Part shown: piece after piece, positions 54,711 through 64,000 of the stretch
Layout of the letters: each line of letters starts with the position of its first letter
Position numbering within the stretch: the stretch's first letter is position 1
Source: Paenisporosarcina sp. FSL H8-0542
GTDB taxonomy: Bacteria > Bacillota > Bacilli > Bacillales_A > Planococcaceae
Assembly (NCBI RefSeq): GCF_038632915.1
Contig: NZ_CP152050.1
Coordinates: 1,643,001-1,707,000, forward strand
Direction: 5' to 3'
DNA: 64,000 nucleotides
Made by a program: the position numbers and the translations under genes
Notes under the pieces: generated by a model
What the model saw: only the letters and a program-made list of their open reading frames with translations
Database searches by the model: none
What the model was told of the DNA's origin: nothing

Positions 54711-55979
54711 ATGAATGCCATTCTTTCCGAAAAAATTTACCAATGTATGCAAAAAATGAAATTAAGCAGAACAGATTTGGCAAAACAATCCGGCATCCAT
54801 TTAAGTGACATAAGCCGTATTTTGAATCATAAACAGTCACTTTCATTGTACAATTTGGATGTAATCACTCTTTCACTCGGGCTGACGGAAGGCGCTTTAT
54901 ATTCTTATTTTGCTGAGGAATGTTTTAATGTTAGCCGGTATTTGGATAAGCGGAAAAGTGAGCAATTTTTATATAAATGTGCAGTGATGGGATTTGAAGA
55001 GCAGCTCCACTCCATTTTGGATGCAGTATTAGAAGAAAGGTCTAAAACTATTCGAAACAAAAATTTCGTTCACATTTTTGCTGTGGCTGAGCAGCTTTTT
55101 GAAGAAGGAAAAGAAGAGAAGGCATTGTCACTGTATGAATTCATCATAGAGAACATGCCCGATCACTTCTCGCAAGAAGTAGCGATTAGTTATTTCAGAC
55201 GGTTTTATATAGTTCGATTGACAGAAGAAGGACAATACGCCCTTGGGCATGTGCTGGAACATATAGCTTATATGCCAGAAGAATTTCAGATATTATCCTA
55301 TATGTGGATAACAGCTACATTTTTTATACGAGAGGAATGGAAAAAAACACTCTATTATGCTCGTAAACTAGAGAAAATAGCTAAAGAAGGGGAACATTAT
55401 GGAAGAGCCCTTGTGTACCAGAGTCTTGCATTACAACGCCTAGGGAACTCTTTAGAAGAAGTATTAGCCCTTATAGATCGTTATGAGCAAGTCAATGATT
55501 ATTATGCAGGTGCAGCTATTGGGAATCGATTTTGTGTTTTTTTAGATTTCGGTCAATTCGAATATGTGGATGAATACTTAAATTGGTTAGAAGGCAGGGA
55601 CGATATGTTTGCCGGTTTACCGCGAGTATTGGAGGCGTATGTCCATCTGCATCGATTAGAGGATGTTGAGCGATTGATATATAGATTTCAAAATGTTATC
55701 CAAGACTTAGCTGTGAGTATTCATCCGCATCAGCAGCAATTATACTTGCGTTTCTGTTATGCTTATGCTTTGTACCATTTTGCAAGCAAGCAATTTTCAG
55801 AAGGGCTGTATGAAGTGTTGGATGTAGCATATGCGGCAAATCAAATCGGAAATAGAGAGAGATTTAAACAATGCATTCTTATTTATTGGGAATATAGAGA
55901 ATACGTCACAGTCGAACATGAAGCAATGTATGTGAAGTTATTCCAAACAGAAAATATGAGCAAACAACTTTTAAAATAA
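54711..55979 (+). CDS. HTH-TPR transcriptional regulator
   Basis: 422 residues from ATG 54711 (a GTG three codons earlier is possible). N-terminal XRE helix-turn-helix (about 5-60, SRTDLAKQSGIHLSDISRIL) and about 360 residues of helical repeats (for example EQLFEEGKEEKALSLYEFII). Same overall plan as the regulator at 15112 but not close in sequence. In Bacillus such proteins often respond to peptides or control secreted enzymes. It lies upstream of the fourth protease with an IS1182 remnant between. No pheromone-like frame is visible at its 3' end. Confidence 0.8.
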   Translation: MNAILSEKIYQCMQKMKLSRTDLAKQSGIHLSDISRILNHKQSLSLYNLDVITLSLGLTEGALYSYFAEECFNVSRYLDKRKSEQFLYKCAVMGFEEQLHSILDAVLEERSKTIRNKNFVHIFAVAEQLFEEGKEEKALSLYEFIIENMPDHFSQEVAISYFRRFYIVRLTEEGQYALGHVLEHIAYMPEEFQILSYMWITATFFIREEWKKTLYYARKLEKIAKEGEHYGRALVYQSLALQRLGNSLEEVLALIDRYEQVNDYYAGAAIGNRFCVFLDFGQFEYVDEYLNWLEGRDDMFAGLPRVLEAYVHLHRLEDVERLIYRFQNVIQDLAVSIHPHQQQLYLRFCYAYALYHFASKQFSEGLYEVLDVAYAANQIGNRERFKQCILIYWEYREYVTVEHEAMYVKLFQTENMSKQLLK

Positions 55980-56198
55980 AAAGCGGTTTATTTTCCTTTA
56001 ATTTGTTGGTTATTCGCACTTAAAAGAAAGAAATCAAGCGGAATTTTTCATTATTAAATTAACCTGCGCATGAATAAGTAATAAAAAAGAGGCCTCAAAG
56101 GAGGGCACTGCAAAACGAATACAGAAATTAGGGAAAAGCGCTAGATTCGCTTTTCCCTTTTTCGTATAAAATAAAAAGCTCTGAAAGTGTGTGTTAAT

Positions 56199-57310
56199 CA
56201 TGTTAAATCAATCAAAACAAACAAACTACTTTATCTTTCCACGCAGAACTTTACATCATTGTTCCAAAAAATCATCAGCAACGACAAATCCACGAAATCA
56301 TAGATTTTAGTTTTGTCCATGACATTGTCAAAAGTTCATATTGTGAATTCTATGGTCGCTCAGCGAATGAACCTGAGTTATTATTCCGCCGGCTTTTTCT
56401 TCAGACATTATCCAATCTTTCTGATGAACGAATCATTAAAGAAGCACAGGTCAATATGGCTTACAAGTGATTTTTAGGATTGAATCCGGATGATTCCTTA
56501 CCAGATTCATCTCAATCAAGCCGTTTCCGAAAGCATCGTTTGGGTGCTCAGAATATCGAGAAAGTTTTAACTGAAATAGTAAAACAAGCACAGGAAAAAG
56601 GACTAATCGGTTCTAAAGGCTTATTTATTGATTCAACCCATACTCTCGCAAACGCAGCGAAAAAAAAGCCATTGGCTTAGTAAGGCTGCCTCTAGACTTC
56701 GAAGAACCGTAAGAAAGCAACACAAAAATCTTTACGACAAACTACCTGCCTATCCAACATTTCCTAAAGAAATATCGGAAGAAGAAAAAGGGAAGATAAT
56801 GATTTCATACCTTGCTCTATTAGGAGAGACTGTTGAGAGAGTAGAGAGCACTTCCGGATGCTGAAGGCGCAATTAAAGAAAAGCTAAAAGTGGCAAAACA
56901 GATTATTGAAGATGAGCGTCTACTTGCGAACAAAGGAATTCGCTCTGCAATTGACCCAGATGCTAGATTTGGATGGAAATCAGTCTCTCGTTCATTTTTT
57001 GGTTATAAATCTCACATCGCCTTGACTGTAGAAGAAATTATTACTCAAGTAAAAGTAACAACTGGACAGAAGATGATTGAAAGCAATTAAAACAATTGGT
57101 GAACCAGACGAAGGCTCAAGCGTTAGAAGTAAACGAAATATTAGCAGATACAGCTTATTCTTCAAAAGATAATTTGAACTACATAGATGGTGAATAAATT
57201 ATAACTACAATTCCCTTAATCCTTCTGTTTACGGCACCAGAGAAGATGACTGTTTTCGTTATGACAAAGAATGTTGCGCTGAAAAATCGTCAATAAACGA
57301 ATAATTTCAT
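56199..57310 (+). pseudogene. IS1182-family transposase, decayed
   Basis: Pieces in several frames follow the order of an IS1182 transposase: IIDFSFVHDIVKSSYCEFYG, then NEPELLFRRLFLQTLSNLSD, a TGA where Trp of YKWFLGL belongs, then GLNPDDSLPDSSQSSRFRKH, GLFIDSTHTLANA (an acidic catalytic position), and IRSAIDPDARFGWKS. Frame changes near 56680 and 56850, further breaks after about 57090, and the last third is unreadable. At least five lesions, so long inactive. Confidence 0.85.
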
Positions 57311-57336
57311 AAAAAGCCCCCTTAAGAGGGCTTTTT
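57311..57336. terminator. Rho-independent terminator
   Basis: AAAAAGCCC / GGGCTTTTT perfect 9-bp stem, probably belonging to the IS1182 remnant. It insulates the protease downstream. Confidence 0.8.
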
Positions 57337-57460
57337 GTATGTCTGAATAGTTCGATTAAAAAATAAATTAGATATTGATGCTTTTTAGCAAAATCAAAAA
57401 TGTCATCAACCCTCTGTATAGTAAGAGAGTAATAAGTAAACAGGGAGAGAAGGAGAAAAT

Positions 57461-60400
57461 ATGAAACAATTTTTCAAAGGGACTGCGATTGTCGCATTGA
57501 GTAGCGGACTGTTATTTAGTTCGATACCAACTAGTCAATTTCATTCGGTTCAAGCAAAATCAACTGAATCAATTGAGCAAGTACTCGCAAAACTTTCACC
57601 AGAACAACGTCAAGCATTAGAAAAACTACAAGTAAGTAGTGAGGAAGGATTACAGTTATCACCTTCAGTAGATTTAGAGAGTTCAGATAATCTATCAGTA
57701 ATTGTAGAATTCAAGGACAAGCCGGCAAAAGTTGCAGTAATTGAAGAAGTAGCAAATGGAAATAGTTTATCACTTTCAGATGCCGAACAAAAAGCAAATT
57801 CCGCACAAGAAACGTTTAAAAGTGATTTACAAACAATTTATAAAGATGATTTAAAACAAAATAATAAATTGTTTAAGATTAAACGCACATATAAAAGCTC
57901 ACTAAATGGGGTATCAATCGAACTGCCAGCAAATAAAGTAAAATCATTATTAAAATCAAAAGTTGTTAAAGCTGTTTGGCCAAATAATGTCTTTAAAGTT
58001 GAGCCACCTACTAGTCCAAAAGGATCTAGTGATTCGAAAAAAGTAGCAACTGAGGTATTTCCAGGAATCAATAAATTACATGACGAGGGATTTACAGGTA
58101 AAGGGATTAAGGTAGGGGTAATTGATACAGGAATTGATTACAACCATCCTGATTTAACGGATGCATATAAGGGATACCGTGCTCAACCAGGTGTTGATCC
58201 GAAAACAATTAGTCCAAGCTCGGTGAAAGGTTGGGATTTTGTCGATAATGATGCCGATCCGATGGAGACTACATACGACGATTGGAAGAAATCAGGCCTC
58301 TCCGAAAAAAATCAAAGGGGATCAACCTTTTATACGGAGCATGGAACTCATGTTTCTGGAATCATTTCTGGACAAGGTAAAAATAATACAGATTACGCCG
58401 TAACAGGTGTAGCTCCAGATGCTGACCTTTATGTTTATCGTGTGTTAGGACAATACGGTTCTGGTTCAACTGAAAGTGTATTAGGCGGAATTGATAAATC
58501 TGTAGCAGATGGAATGGATGTTATCAATTTATCGCTTGGTAGTAATTCGAATGATCCAGAGAATATTGAAAGTCTGGCAGTAAACAATGCTGTACTTTCA
58601 GGTGTTACAGCAATAGTTGCAGCAGGTAATGCTGGAAACGGAATGTACACACTTGGGGCACCAGGTGCATCTGCATTAGCGATTACAGTTGGAGCAAATG
58701 ATACGACTCAAGAAATTGCTACTTCAAAAGCGACTTTGCATGGAATAGAAGAGGTATCTGCGGATTTAAAATTATTAGGTAAAGGTTTTAATGACAAAGT
58801 AGATACATTACAAGGACAAAATCTACCAATCGTCTCAATTCCAAATTCAGGATCACCAAATGATTATAATGGAAAAGATGTAAATGGGAAAATCGTATTA
58901 GTAAATCGAGGTATTACAGCTCTTGTTGATAAAGTGAAAGAAGCACAAAAACACGGAGCTAAGGCAGTAATTATTGCCAATAATGTGGTTGGAGAAGGCT
59001 TTATTCCGACTTATTTAGGTGCAGGGTATGGAATGATTCCAGCGTTCTCCGTATCAAAAGAACAAGCGACTGTCATTCAATCAAAACTTGGTACAGGAAC
59101 ACCAACATTCTCATTTGACGAAATGGGAAAAGAAACTGTACAAGGAAGCAAATTGGCAAGCTTCAGTTCTCGTGGTCCAGCTCGTATCACATACGATATT
59201 AAACCAGAAGTAACGGCTCCAGGTGTATCAGTCTTCTCGACTGTACCATCTTATATGCACGGAGCAGATCAAGTTGGTAATTTTCAATATGCATATGATA
59301 ATTTATCAGGTACTTCAATGGCTACACCAAATGTAGCCGGTGTTGCAGCTTTATTATTACAAGCAAATCCAAATTTAACGCCTGCTCAAATTAAAGAAAC
59401 ATTAATGAATACTGCAGATCCATTAAATGGAGAGTACAGCGTGTATGAAGTAGGCGCAGGGCAAGTTGATCCTTATGAAGCGATGCATTCACAAACAAGA
59501 ATTGAAGTATTAGATGAAACACTAGGAACACATGATAAAAAAGGTAACCTAAAAACAGTGAAAGATTTAACGGGCGCACTTGCATTTGGCGTATTTGCAC
59601 CGGGTGGAGCAAATGTAAGTGAAGAGCGTTCACTATTTTTCTATAATAATAGCAATCAAGCAAAAACATTCGATGTGAACGTTACATTCCAAACAGGTCG
59701 CAGAGGCTCATTGGATGCAGATGCAAATGGAGTCATGATTGAAACAGACAGGTCGATTAAATTAGAACCTAATGCGAAAAAGAAATCAGTTGTTTCGATT
59801 GCAGTTCCTAAATCAGCAGCACTTGGTACGTATGAAGGATATGTTACTTATACAAATCATGAAAATCCAGATGAAACATACCAAGTACCTTTTGCAATCA
59901 AAACAGTCGAAGAAGGAATAAACCCAGTAACAATGAGTCCACAAGCATTTACGCAAGTGTTTGATTCTGCATATAGTGGACAATTAGTTTATACGAATGC
60001 AATTTTTAGCATCAAATCTCATATGCGTACGTTTGATGTTATTCTTGTCGATGGAAAAACCAACAAAGAGCTAGGATTCGTTGGCACGATGAATGGTTTA
60101 GGCATGAGTGAAAATGTGAATTATGGAGTTTCTAAAATATTTAATGGTTTTTACTATAAAGCAACAGGTGATGAAGAGCATCCATTCGCTTATGATCAAG
60201 ATCTAGCGAAACCAGGATACTATAAACTAAAAATAATTGGAACAAATGATGCGGGGCGTACATTCTCTCAAGAAGCACCTTTCTATTTTGATAATACGGC
60301 TCCAAAAATGACGGTTAACAGTCCTGACGTTGTTGAGTATAAAAATGGTCAAAGTACAGTGACGATTACTGGTTCAGTGTATGATAAAGAAACAGATGAG

Positions 60401-61639
60401 ATGAAATCACTTGGCATGAATTTTAATCAAGGAAGTACGAGAGTGTTTTATAAAGACAATCTTGGAGGAAGAGATGTATCTGTTCCTGTCAATGCAGATG
60501 GTACATTCACTGTTAATATTCCAACAAACCCAACAAGAGCAATGTTACCTTCATTCTATGCAATGGACGCAGCATCAAATAAAACATTTAAAGAAGGTAG
60601 AGATATTTTTGTTATTCGAGACGATGTTGCATACGGTTTTATGCAACCTGAAAAACGAACTGCTAAGATGGGCGAAACAGCCCATGCGACGTTAACTTTA
60701 AATAAAGTAAGCAATGTAAAACAAGTTGTTTATAGGTTTTATCATCACACTGATGTTGCGTCAATGAATGTCACACCACATCCAAGTGTGGCAGATAAAG
60801 TCAATGTAAATGTTGCGGAGAAGCTTTTTTCTGGTAATTTATATGAAGCGACTGTAACAGTTACATTAAAAGATGGAGCAACTCCATTATCAGGAAATCT
60901 TTCTTTAGTAGATTTAGGATTTACTATGAGTAACACTTATACTGCACAGCCTGTAATGTGGCCAGCTTATATACCAAGTGTTACGTATACAGATATAAAT
61001 AATACGGCAAAAACAGCATTAAGCGGTAATCCTGCAATTTATTTTATGGAACCAACGTATTCTTTAGCTCGTGGTATCAATCGTGCTGAGGCATTTACGA
61101 TTTATTATGGAACACCAAATCAGCAAGCTAATCAATCATATGATTATTCAAAAATGGGCATTAAAGTAAAAGCAACAAGTTCAAACGGCACGGTATACAA
61201 TGGAGTAATTCCTTCGGGTAAAGGACCTTCAGTAGCATATCAAATACCAAAGTTACCATTAACTGATGATCAATACGAACTTGATTTCAATGTTCCAGGA
61301 CATTTTACAGTACACAAAGACTTTACAATTGGCTTCCATGAAGATGGAAAAGTCACATATCAAAATCTATCCCTAAGACTAAATCCGGCTATTGCAGGTG
61401 ATGTAAATAAAGATGATGTAATCGATGTAATGGATGCATTGTATATCCAAACATATTGGGGAACAAACAATCGTGAAGCAGATATTAACTTTGACGAAAA
61501 GGTTGATGAGAAGGATCTTGCATTTGTAGAAAAGAATTACTTGATGCAAAATCCAACGATCAACTATGCACCTGCTCCAAAGAAGAAATATAAATCACAA
61601 ACATTAGAAACTCTGAAGCGTGCATTAGGAATACAATAA
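57461..61639 (+). CDS. Very large secreted S8 protease (Vpr-like core) with C-terminal dockerin-type repeats
   Basis: 1392 residues. Signal peptide about 1-32; inhibitor I9 prodomain (about 70-185); catalytic domain with Asp222 (VIDTGIDY), His294 (EHGTHVSG), Asn390 (AAGNAG) and Ser619 (SGTSMATPN); PA domain inserted between Asn and Ser (about 440-560), as in Vpr. Beta-rich domains follow (about 680-1290), then GDVNKDDVIDVMDALYIQTY and ADINFDEKVDEKDLAFVEKN (about 1312-1360), two calcium-loop/helix units with the form of a type I dockerin. Vpr of B. subtilis is about 800 residues, so the C-terminal 550 are additional. GGGAGAGAAGGAG precedes the ATG. No cohesin partner in the window. Confidence 0.92.
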   Translation: MKQFFKGTAIVALSSGLLFSSIPTSQFHSVQAKSTESIEQVLAKLSPEQRQALEKLQVSSEEGLQLSPSVDLESSDNLSVIVEFKDKPAKVAVIEEVANGNSLSLSDAEQKANSAQETFKSDLQTIYKDDLKQNNKLFKIKRTYKSSLNGVSIELPANKVKSLLKSKVVKAVWPNNVFKVEPPTSPKGSSDSKKVATEVFPGINKLHDEGFTGKGIKVGVIDTGIDYNHPDLTDAYKGYRAQPGVDPKTISPSSVKGWDFVDNDADPMETTYDDWKKSGLSEKNQRGSTFYTEHGTHVSGIISGQGKNNTDYAVTGVAPDADLYVYRVLGQYGSGSTESVLGGIDKSVADGMDVINLSLGSNSNDPENIESLAVNNAVLSGVTAIVAAGNAGNGMYTLGAPGASALAITVGANDTTQEIATSKATLHGIEEVSADLKLLGKGFNDKVDTLQGQNLPIVSIPNSGSPNDYNGKDVNGKIVLVNRGITALVDKVKEAQKHGAKAVIIANNVVGEGFIPTYLGAGYGMIPAFSVSKEQATVIQSKLGTGTPTFSFDEMGKETVQGSKLASFSSRGPARITYDIKPEVTAPGVSVFSTVPSYMHGADQVGNFQYAYDNLSGTSMATPNVAGVAALLLQANPNLTPAQIKETLMNTADPLNGEYSVYEVGAGQVDPYEAMHSQTRIEVLDETLGTHDKKGNLKTVKDLTGALAFGVFAPGGANVSEERSLFFYNNSNQAKTFDVNVTFQTGRRGSLDADANGVMIETDRSIKLEPNAKKKSVVSIAVPKSAALGTYEGYVTYTNHENPDETYQVPFAIKTVEEGINPVTMSPQAFTQVFDSAYSGQLVYTNAIFSIKSHMRTFDVILVDGKTNKELGFVGTMNGLGMSENVNYGVSKIFNGFYYKATGDEEHPFAYDQDLAKPGYYKLKIIGTNDAGRTFSQEAPFYFDNTAPKMTVNSPDVVEYKNGQSTVTITGSVYDKETDEMKSLGMNFNQGSTRVFYKDNLGGRDVSVPVNADGTFTVNIPTNPTRAMLPSFYAMDAASNKTFKEGRDIFVIRDDVAYGFMQPEKRTAKMGETAHATLTLNKVSNVKQVVYRFYHHTDVASMNVTPHPSVADKVNVNVAEKLFSGNLYEATVTVTLKDGATPLSGNLSLVDLGFTMSNTYTAQPVMWPAYIPSVTYTDINNTAKTALSGNPAIYFMEPTYSLARGINRAEAFTIYYGTPNQQANQSYDYSKMGIKVKATSSNGTVYNGVIPSGKGPSVAYQIPKLPLTDDQYELDFNVPGHFTVHKDFTIGFHEDGKVTYQNLSLRLNPAIAGDVNKDDVIDVMDALYIQTYWGTNNREADINFDEKVDEKDLAFVEKNYLMQNPTINYAPAPKKKYKSQTLETLKRALGIQ

Positions 61640-61648
61640 TCATAGAAA

Positions 61649-61684
61649 AAGAGCAACTACTTGATTCGTAGTTGCTCTTATTTC
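61649..61684 (+). terminator. Rho-independent terminator of the fourth protease gene
   Basis: Perfect 12-bp stem AAGAGCAACTAC / GTAGTTGCTCTT with a 7-base loop, 9 bp after the stop codon. Confidence 0.88.
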
Positions 61685-62151
61685 TGTATGCCAGGCATGT
61701 TCATCAACTAGACAGGGAAAGCCATCGGAAGATTTATTCGACTTCCCTGTTCCTAAAAAAGCTGAAGTAAAAATAATATTTTTGAGTGGTTGGGTAGAAA
61801 ATGTTAAACTATCAGAATTTATACACATAACAGATCAAAATTGATAAAAAACCAGCAATAAAGGGATCCCTAGATGGAGATCTCATTTATTTTTATTATT
61901 TTGATAGTATTTAGAAACGTAAAAATTCATACAAATCTCAATATAATGATAGTGGAAATAAATTTAAGGAGAGAAAATGGTTTTTTAAACTGCTTAAGAG
62001 AATTTATAGAATATTACAACCTTACACAAAGAAAAATTGAAATTCTATTAGCTAACAATGAAAATAATTTTTTTTGAATGTAAGAAGTGAAAGACTCGGC
62101 TTTTCTCTATTATGGATTATACATTTATAAGCAGGGGGGTATACCTAAAGC
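61685..62151. other. Gap with a possible broken small gene
   Basis: AAGGAGAGAAA followed by ATG at 61977 runs only three codons, but one frame over, across a run of six T, it continues as FLNCLREFIEYYNLTQRKIE and stops at 62077. It could be a frameshifted 30-residue gene or chance. GGGGGGT at about 62135 serves the next gene. Confidence 0.35.
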
Positions 62152-62793
62152 ATGATTCAAGTATTTTTAATTGATGATCATACCATTTGGAAACACGGGA
62201 TCTGTAGTGTATTGGACAGTGAACTGGATATTAAGGTAATTGTAAAAGCTTTCTTAGAAGATGAAATTTTGGAAAAGGTGCATCAGTGTGCTCCTGACGT
62301 GATTGTATTAGATATTAATCTGCGTAAGAAAGATGGGATTGAGGTCATTTCACTTGTCAAAAATTATTTTCCAAACTGTAAAGTTCTGGTGTTAACGATG
62401 GATGAACATTATGAGCATTTGATGTCTGCATTTCAGGCTGGGGCCGATGGATATCTGTTGAAAGATACATCATCTAAACAAGTTGTTCATGCCATCCGGA
62501 CGGTATATCATGGGAACTCAATCATTCATCCGAGCATGATGCAAAAACTTATTAACTTTCGTCAGAGTCAAAAAGAATTTACCTTAAATAAGAATGTACT
62601 AACAGATCGAGAAAAAGAAATTTTATCAGGTCTTACTAAAGGAATGAGCAACAAAGAGATTGCTAATACACTGTATATCAGCGATAGTACAGTTAAAAGC
62701 CATATGAGAATAATTTTCAAAAAGCTGAATGTCAATAGACGTTCACAGGCGGTTTACTATGCGATACAAAATCACCTGATTCCGCCTTATTAG
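62152..62793 (+). CDS. NarL/FixJ (LuxR-type) response regulator, orphan in this window
   Basis: 213 residues. Receiver domain with Asp8/Asp9, phospho-acceptor Asp54 (IVLDINLRKKDG), Thr in VLTMDEHYEH and Lys in GYLLKDTSS; LuxR-type helix-turn-helix (about 145-208) with LTDREKEILSGLTKGMSNKE, then IANTLYISDSTVKSHM. No histidine kinase adjoins it on either side within the window. DegU, the protease regulator of B. subtilis, is of this class; control of the neighbouring protease is only a positional guess. Confidence 0.9.
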   Translation: MIQVFLIDDHTIWKHGICSVLDSELDIKVIVKAFLEDEILEKVHQCAPDVIVLDINLRKKDGIEVISLVKNYFPNCKVLVLTMDEHYEHLMSAFQAGADGYLLKDTSSKQVVHAIRTVYHGNSIIHPSMMQKLINFRQSQKEFTLNKNVLTDREKEILSGLTKGMSNKEIANTLYISDSTVKSHMRIIFKKLNVNRRSQAVYYAIQNHLIPPY

Positions 62794-62907
62794 CAAAGAT
62801 ATTTGTGGTCTTGTTTACGAAGGATAACATCTATTATTAGTTAGTGATAGGATGAAATGAAAGCAAAGGAGAAGCGAAAAAAGATTATTGTTTCCTTTCA
62901 AAGGATA

Positions 62908-63027
62908 TTAATGACCGAGATTGATAGTAGAATAGAGCAGAGCTCCTTTTCCGTAACGGTTGAGGGGTTCTTTTTCATATACAGGATTTTCCTTTAACCT
63001 TTCAATTCTGACATGCAGATTTCCCAT
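62908..63027 (-). CDS. Possible 39-residue protein
   Basis: ATG 63027 with AGGAGTGAT directly upstream; MGNLHVRIERLKENPVYEKE, then PLNRYGKGALLYSTINLGH. Composition is protein-like and the ribosome-binding site is good, but no family is recognised and it may be a fragment of a larger lost gene. Confidence 0.3.
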   Translation of the reverse strand: MGNLHVRIERLKENPVYEKEPLNRYGKGALLYSTINLGH

Positions 63028-63288
63028 ATCACTCCTACTAGAGTGGAATCGATTTTTAAATCATCCACATTATCATCCGGATTGAGGACACAAATCCGAA
63101 TTTCCTTGTTTGAAAAAATTTTCTCCCTAAGCCGAAAATAGTGAGGGATGTTGTATGGTAATGCTTTATTACTATTTTATTTTCATACTAATGCGCATAG
63201 AATTTGTGACTTTTGTGTAATTTTACCAATACTGAAAATTTGAAATAATTAAACAAAGTGTTAAGGAATGAGTGAGAGATTAACATAA

Positions 63289-63450
63289 CTATTCTTTGTA
63301 ATACGTAGTGAAGATGAAGAAAAGCCAGATTCGCACTATTCAATCGTACTACAAGGATTGGAATGTTACATACATCACGCTTTGAAGATTAACCAGCACA
63401 ATCAGTTATTTCTTGCACTTTTAAAAATAGGAAGAGAGGAGGCTACTTAA
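63289..63450 (+). pseudogene. C-terminal gene fragment, unknown
   Basis: Open frame without a start: VIRSEDEEKPDSHYSIVLQG, then LECYIHHALKINQHNQLFLA and LLKIGREEAT, then TAA. It reads like a real helical C-terminus, but the upstream part is gone. Confidence 0.35.
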
Positions 63451-63974
63451 ATCATAAATATATAGGTAGTAAAAAAGTGATAGAGAAATGAAGTGAAAAA
63501 GAAGGAATGCATACCTATTTAAGTACTGTTCTGTCACTTAGTACGTTTCCATCATTCAATGATTTCGAAGGTTATATCTACAACTACTGCCATTACTCGA
63601 TCCATTTAAAATGCGGTACAAGCTCTAGGCCATTTTAAATTTTAGTGAGAAGCAATCCAATAGCTAAAAACAGCTGAAGAGAGCGGTCTATTTTTTACAT
63701 GATACCTATTTAGAAAGTGAAATTGAACTACTTGTCATCGAACAATACAAGTCTCATCCTACTATTAGAAAGAATTCATTTGTAAAATAGAGAGAAATCT
63801 GTACGTTTATGGTTCCTGGACTATTAAAGGATGACTGCACTTTCGCTGAGAGCGGATCCCTCTTTTAAAATTCACTTATTGTACAAAGTTAGGTAAGTGG
63901 ACATTTAGTAATGCTTGATTGGGAGAATGATTGAGGTTAAGGAAAATTTATACAAAAAGAGGAGACAGAGTAAG

Positions 63975-64000
63975 ATGAGGGTAAGAAACCGTTATATCAG
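63975..64000 (+). CDS. Start of a gene cut by the right edge
   Basis: ATGAGGGTAAGAAACCG (MRVRNRYI), preceded at good distance by AGAGGAGAC. Only eight codons are visible; the basic start fits a membrane or secreted protein but nothing more can be said. Confidence 0.45.

Larger units (their letters stand above)
62794..63974. other. Long region without an intact gene
   Basis: Nearly 1.2 kb of AT-rich sequence with only short frames. 63450-63800 has many stops in all frames and scraps of coding-like sequence that I cannot assign. The final 150 bp should contain the promoter of the gene starting at 63975. Two sub-features are listed separately. Confidence 0.5.

Noticed and set aside
1-64000. rRNA or tRNA genes
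   Set aside because: No tRNA-like cloverleaf with GGTTC-A-TCC arms or rRNA sequence was noticed on either strand.

Overview
The window looks like chromosomal DNA of a low-G+C Gram-positive bacterium of the Bacillaceae. The signs are AGGAGG-type ribosome-binding sites throughout, S-box (SAM-I) riboswitch control of methionine genes, LexA boxes of the GAAC-N4-GTTC type, and many products whose closest known relatives are Bacillus proteins (YoaT, YrdB, UvrX, BmrC/BmrD, MetI/MetC/YitJ, YezD). The genus cannot be fixed by eye.

Layout. (1) 0-2.6 kb: a leftward two-component system (kinase cut by the window edge) divergent from a small secreted Thr/Pro repeat protein. (2) 2.9-14.5 kb: a decayed copy of a histidine-kinase 3' half, a very large secreted subtilase, a broken IS3-family element, an intact kinase/regulator pair and two fused ATPase-permease ABC proteins; this last set is a sensor-transporter module of the kind used against peptides or envelope stress. 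(3) 15.1-25.1 kb: an HTH-TPR regulator of the peptide-pheromone-receptor type, a second large subtilase paralogous to the first, an IS110 scrap and a third, lactocepin-like subtilase. (4) 25.5-36.7 kb: single genes and small operons: a DUF1259 protein, a decayed yoaS-yozG pair beside yoaT, yrdB, a decayed MhqR-type repressor with its apparently intact dioxygenase/reductase operon, and three membrane transporters. (5) 37.3-42.4 kb: SOS-controlled uvrX and a heterodimeric multidrug ABC exporter. (6) 42.5-46.1 kb: a row of small membrane or secreted protein genes, several broken, each separated from the next by a copy of a palindromic repeat containing TAACGGG. (7) 46.3-53.7 kb: a methionine island (SAM riboswitch-metE, a second partial SAM-riboswitch-like element, yezD-like gene, metI-metC-yitJ). 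(8) 54.1-57.3 kb: prophage and IS1182 debris around a second HTH-TPR regulator. (9) 57.4-62.8 kb: a fourth subtilase carrying a dockerin-type C-terminus and an orphan NarL-type response regulator. (10) 62.8-64 kb: mostly non-coding or decayed, with a gene starting at the right edge.

How it fits together. The dominant theme is extracellular proteolysis: four secreted S8 proteases of 1170-1392 residues in 64 kb, two of them lying downstream of HTH-TPR regulators and one beside a NarL-type regulator. The second theme is envelope or toxicant defence (ABC sensor-exporter module, BmrCD-like exporter, MFS pumps, quinone/aromatic detoxification). The third is methionine synthesis under SAM control. 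The region is rich in decay: at least ten pseudogenes or fragments, remnants of three IS families, a prophage scar, and a dispersed family of composite palindromes.
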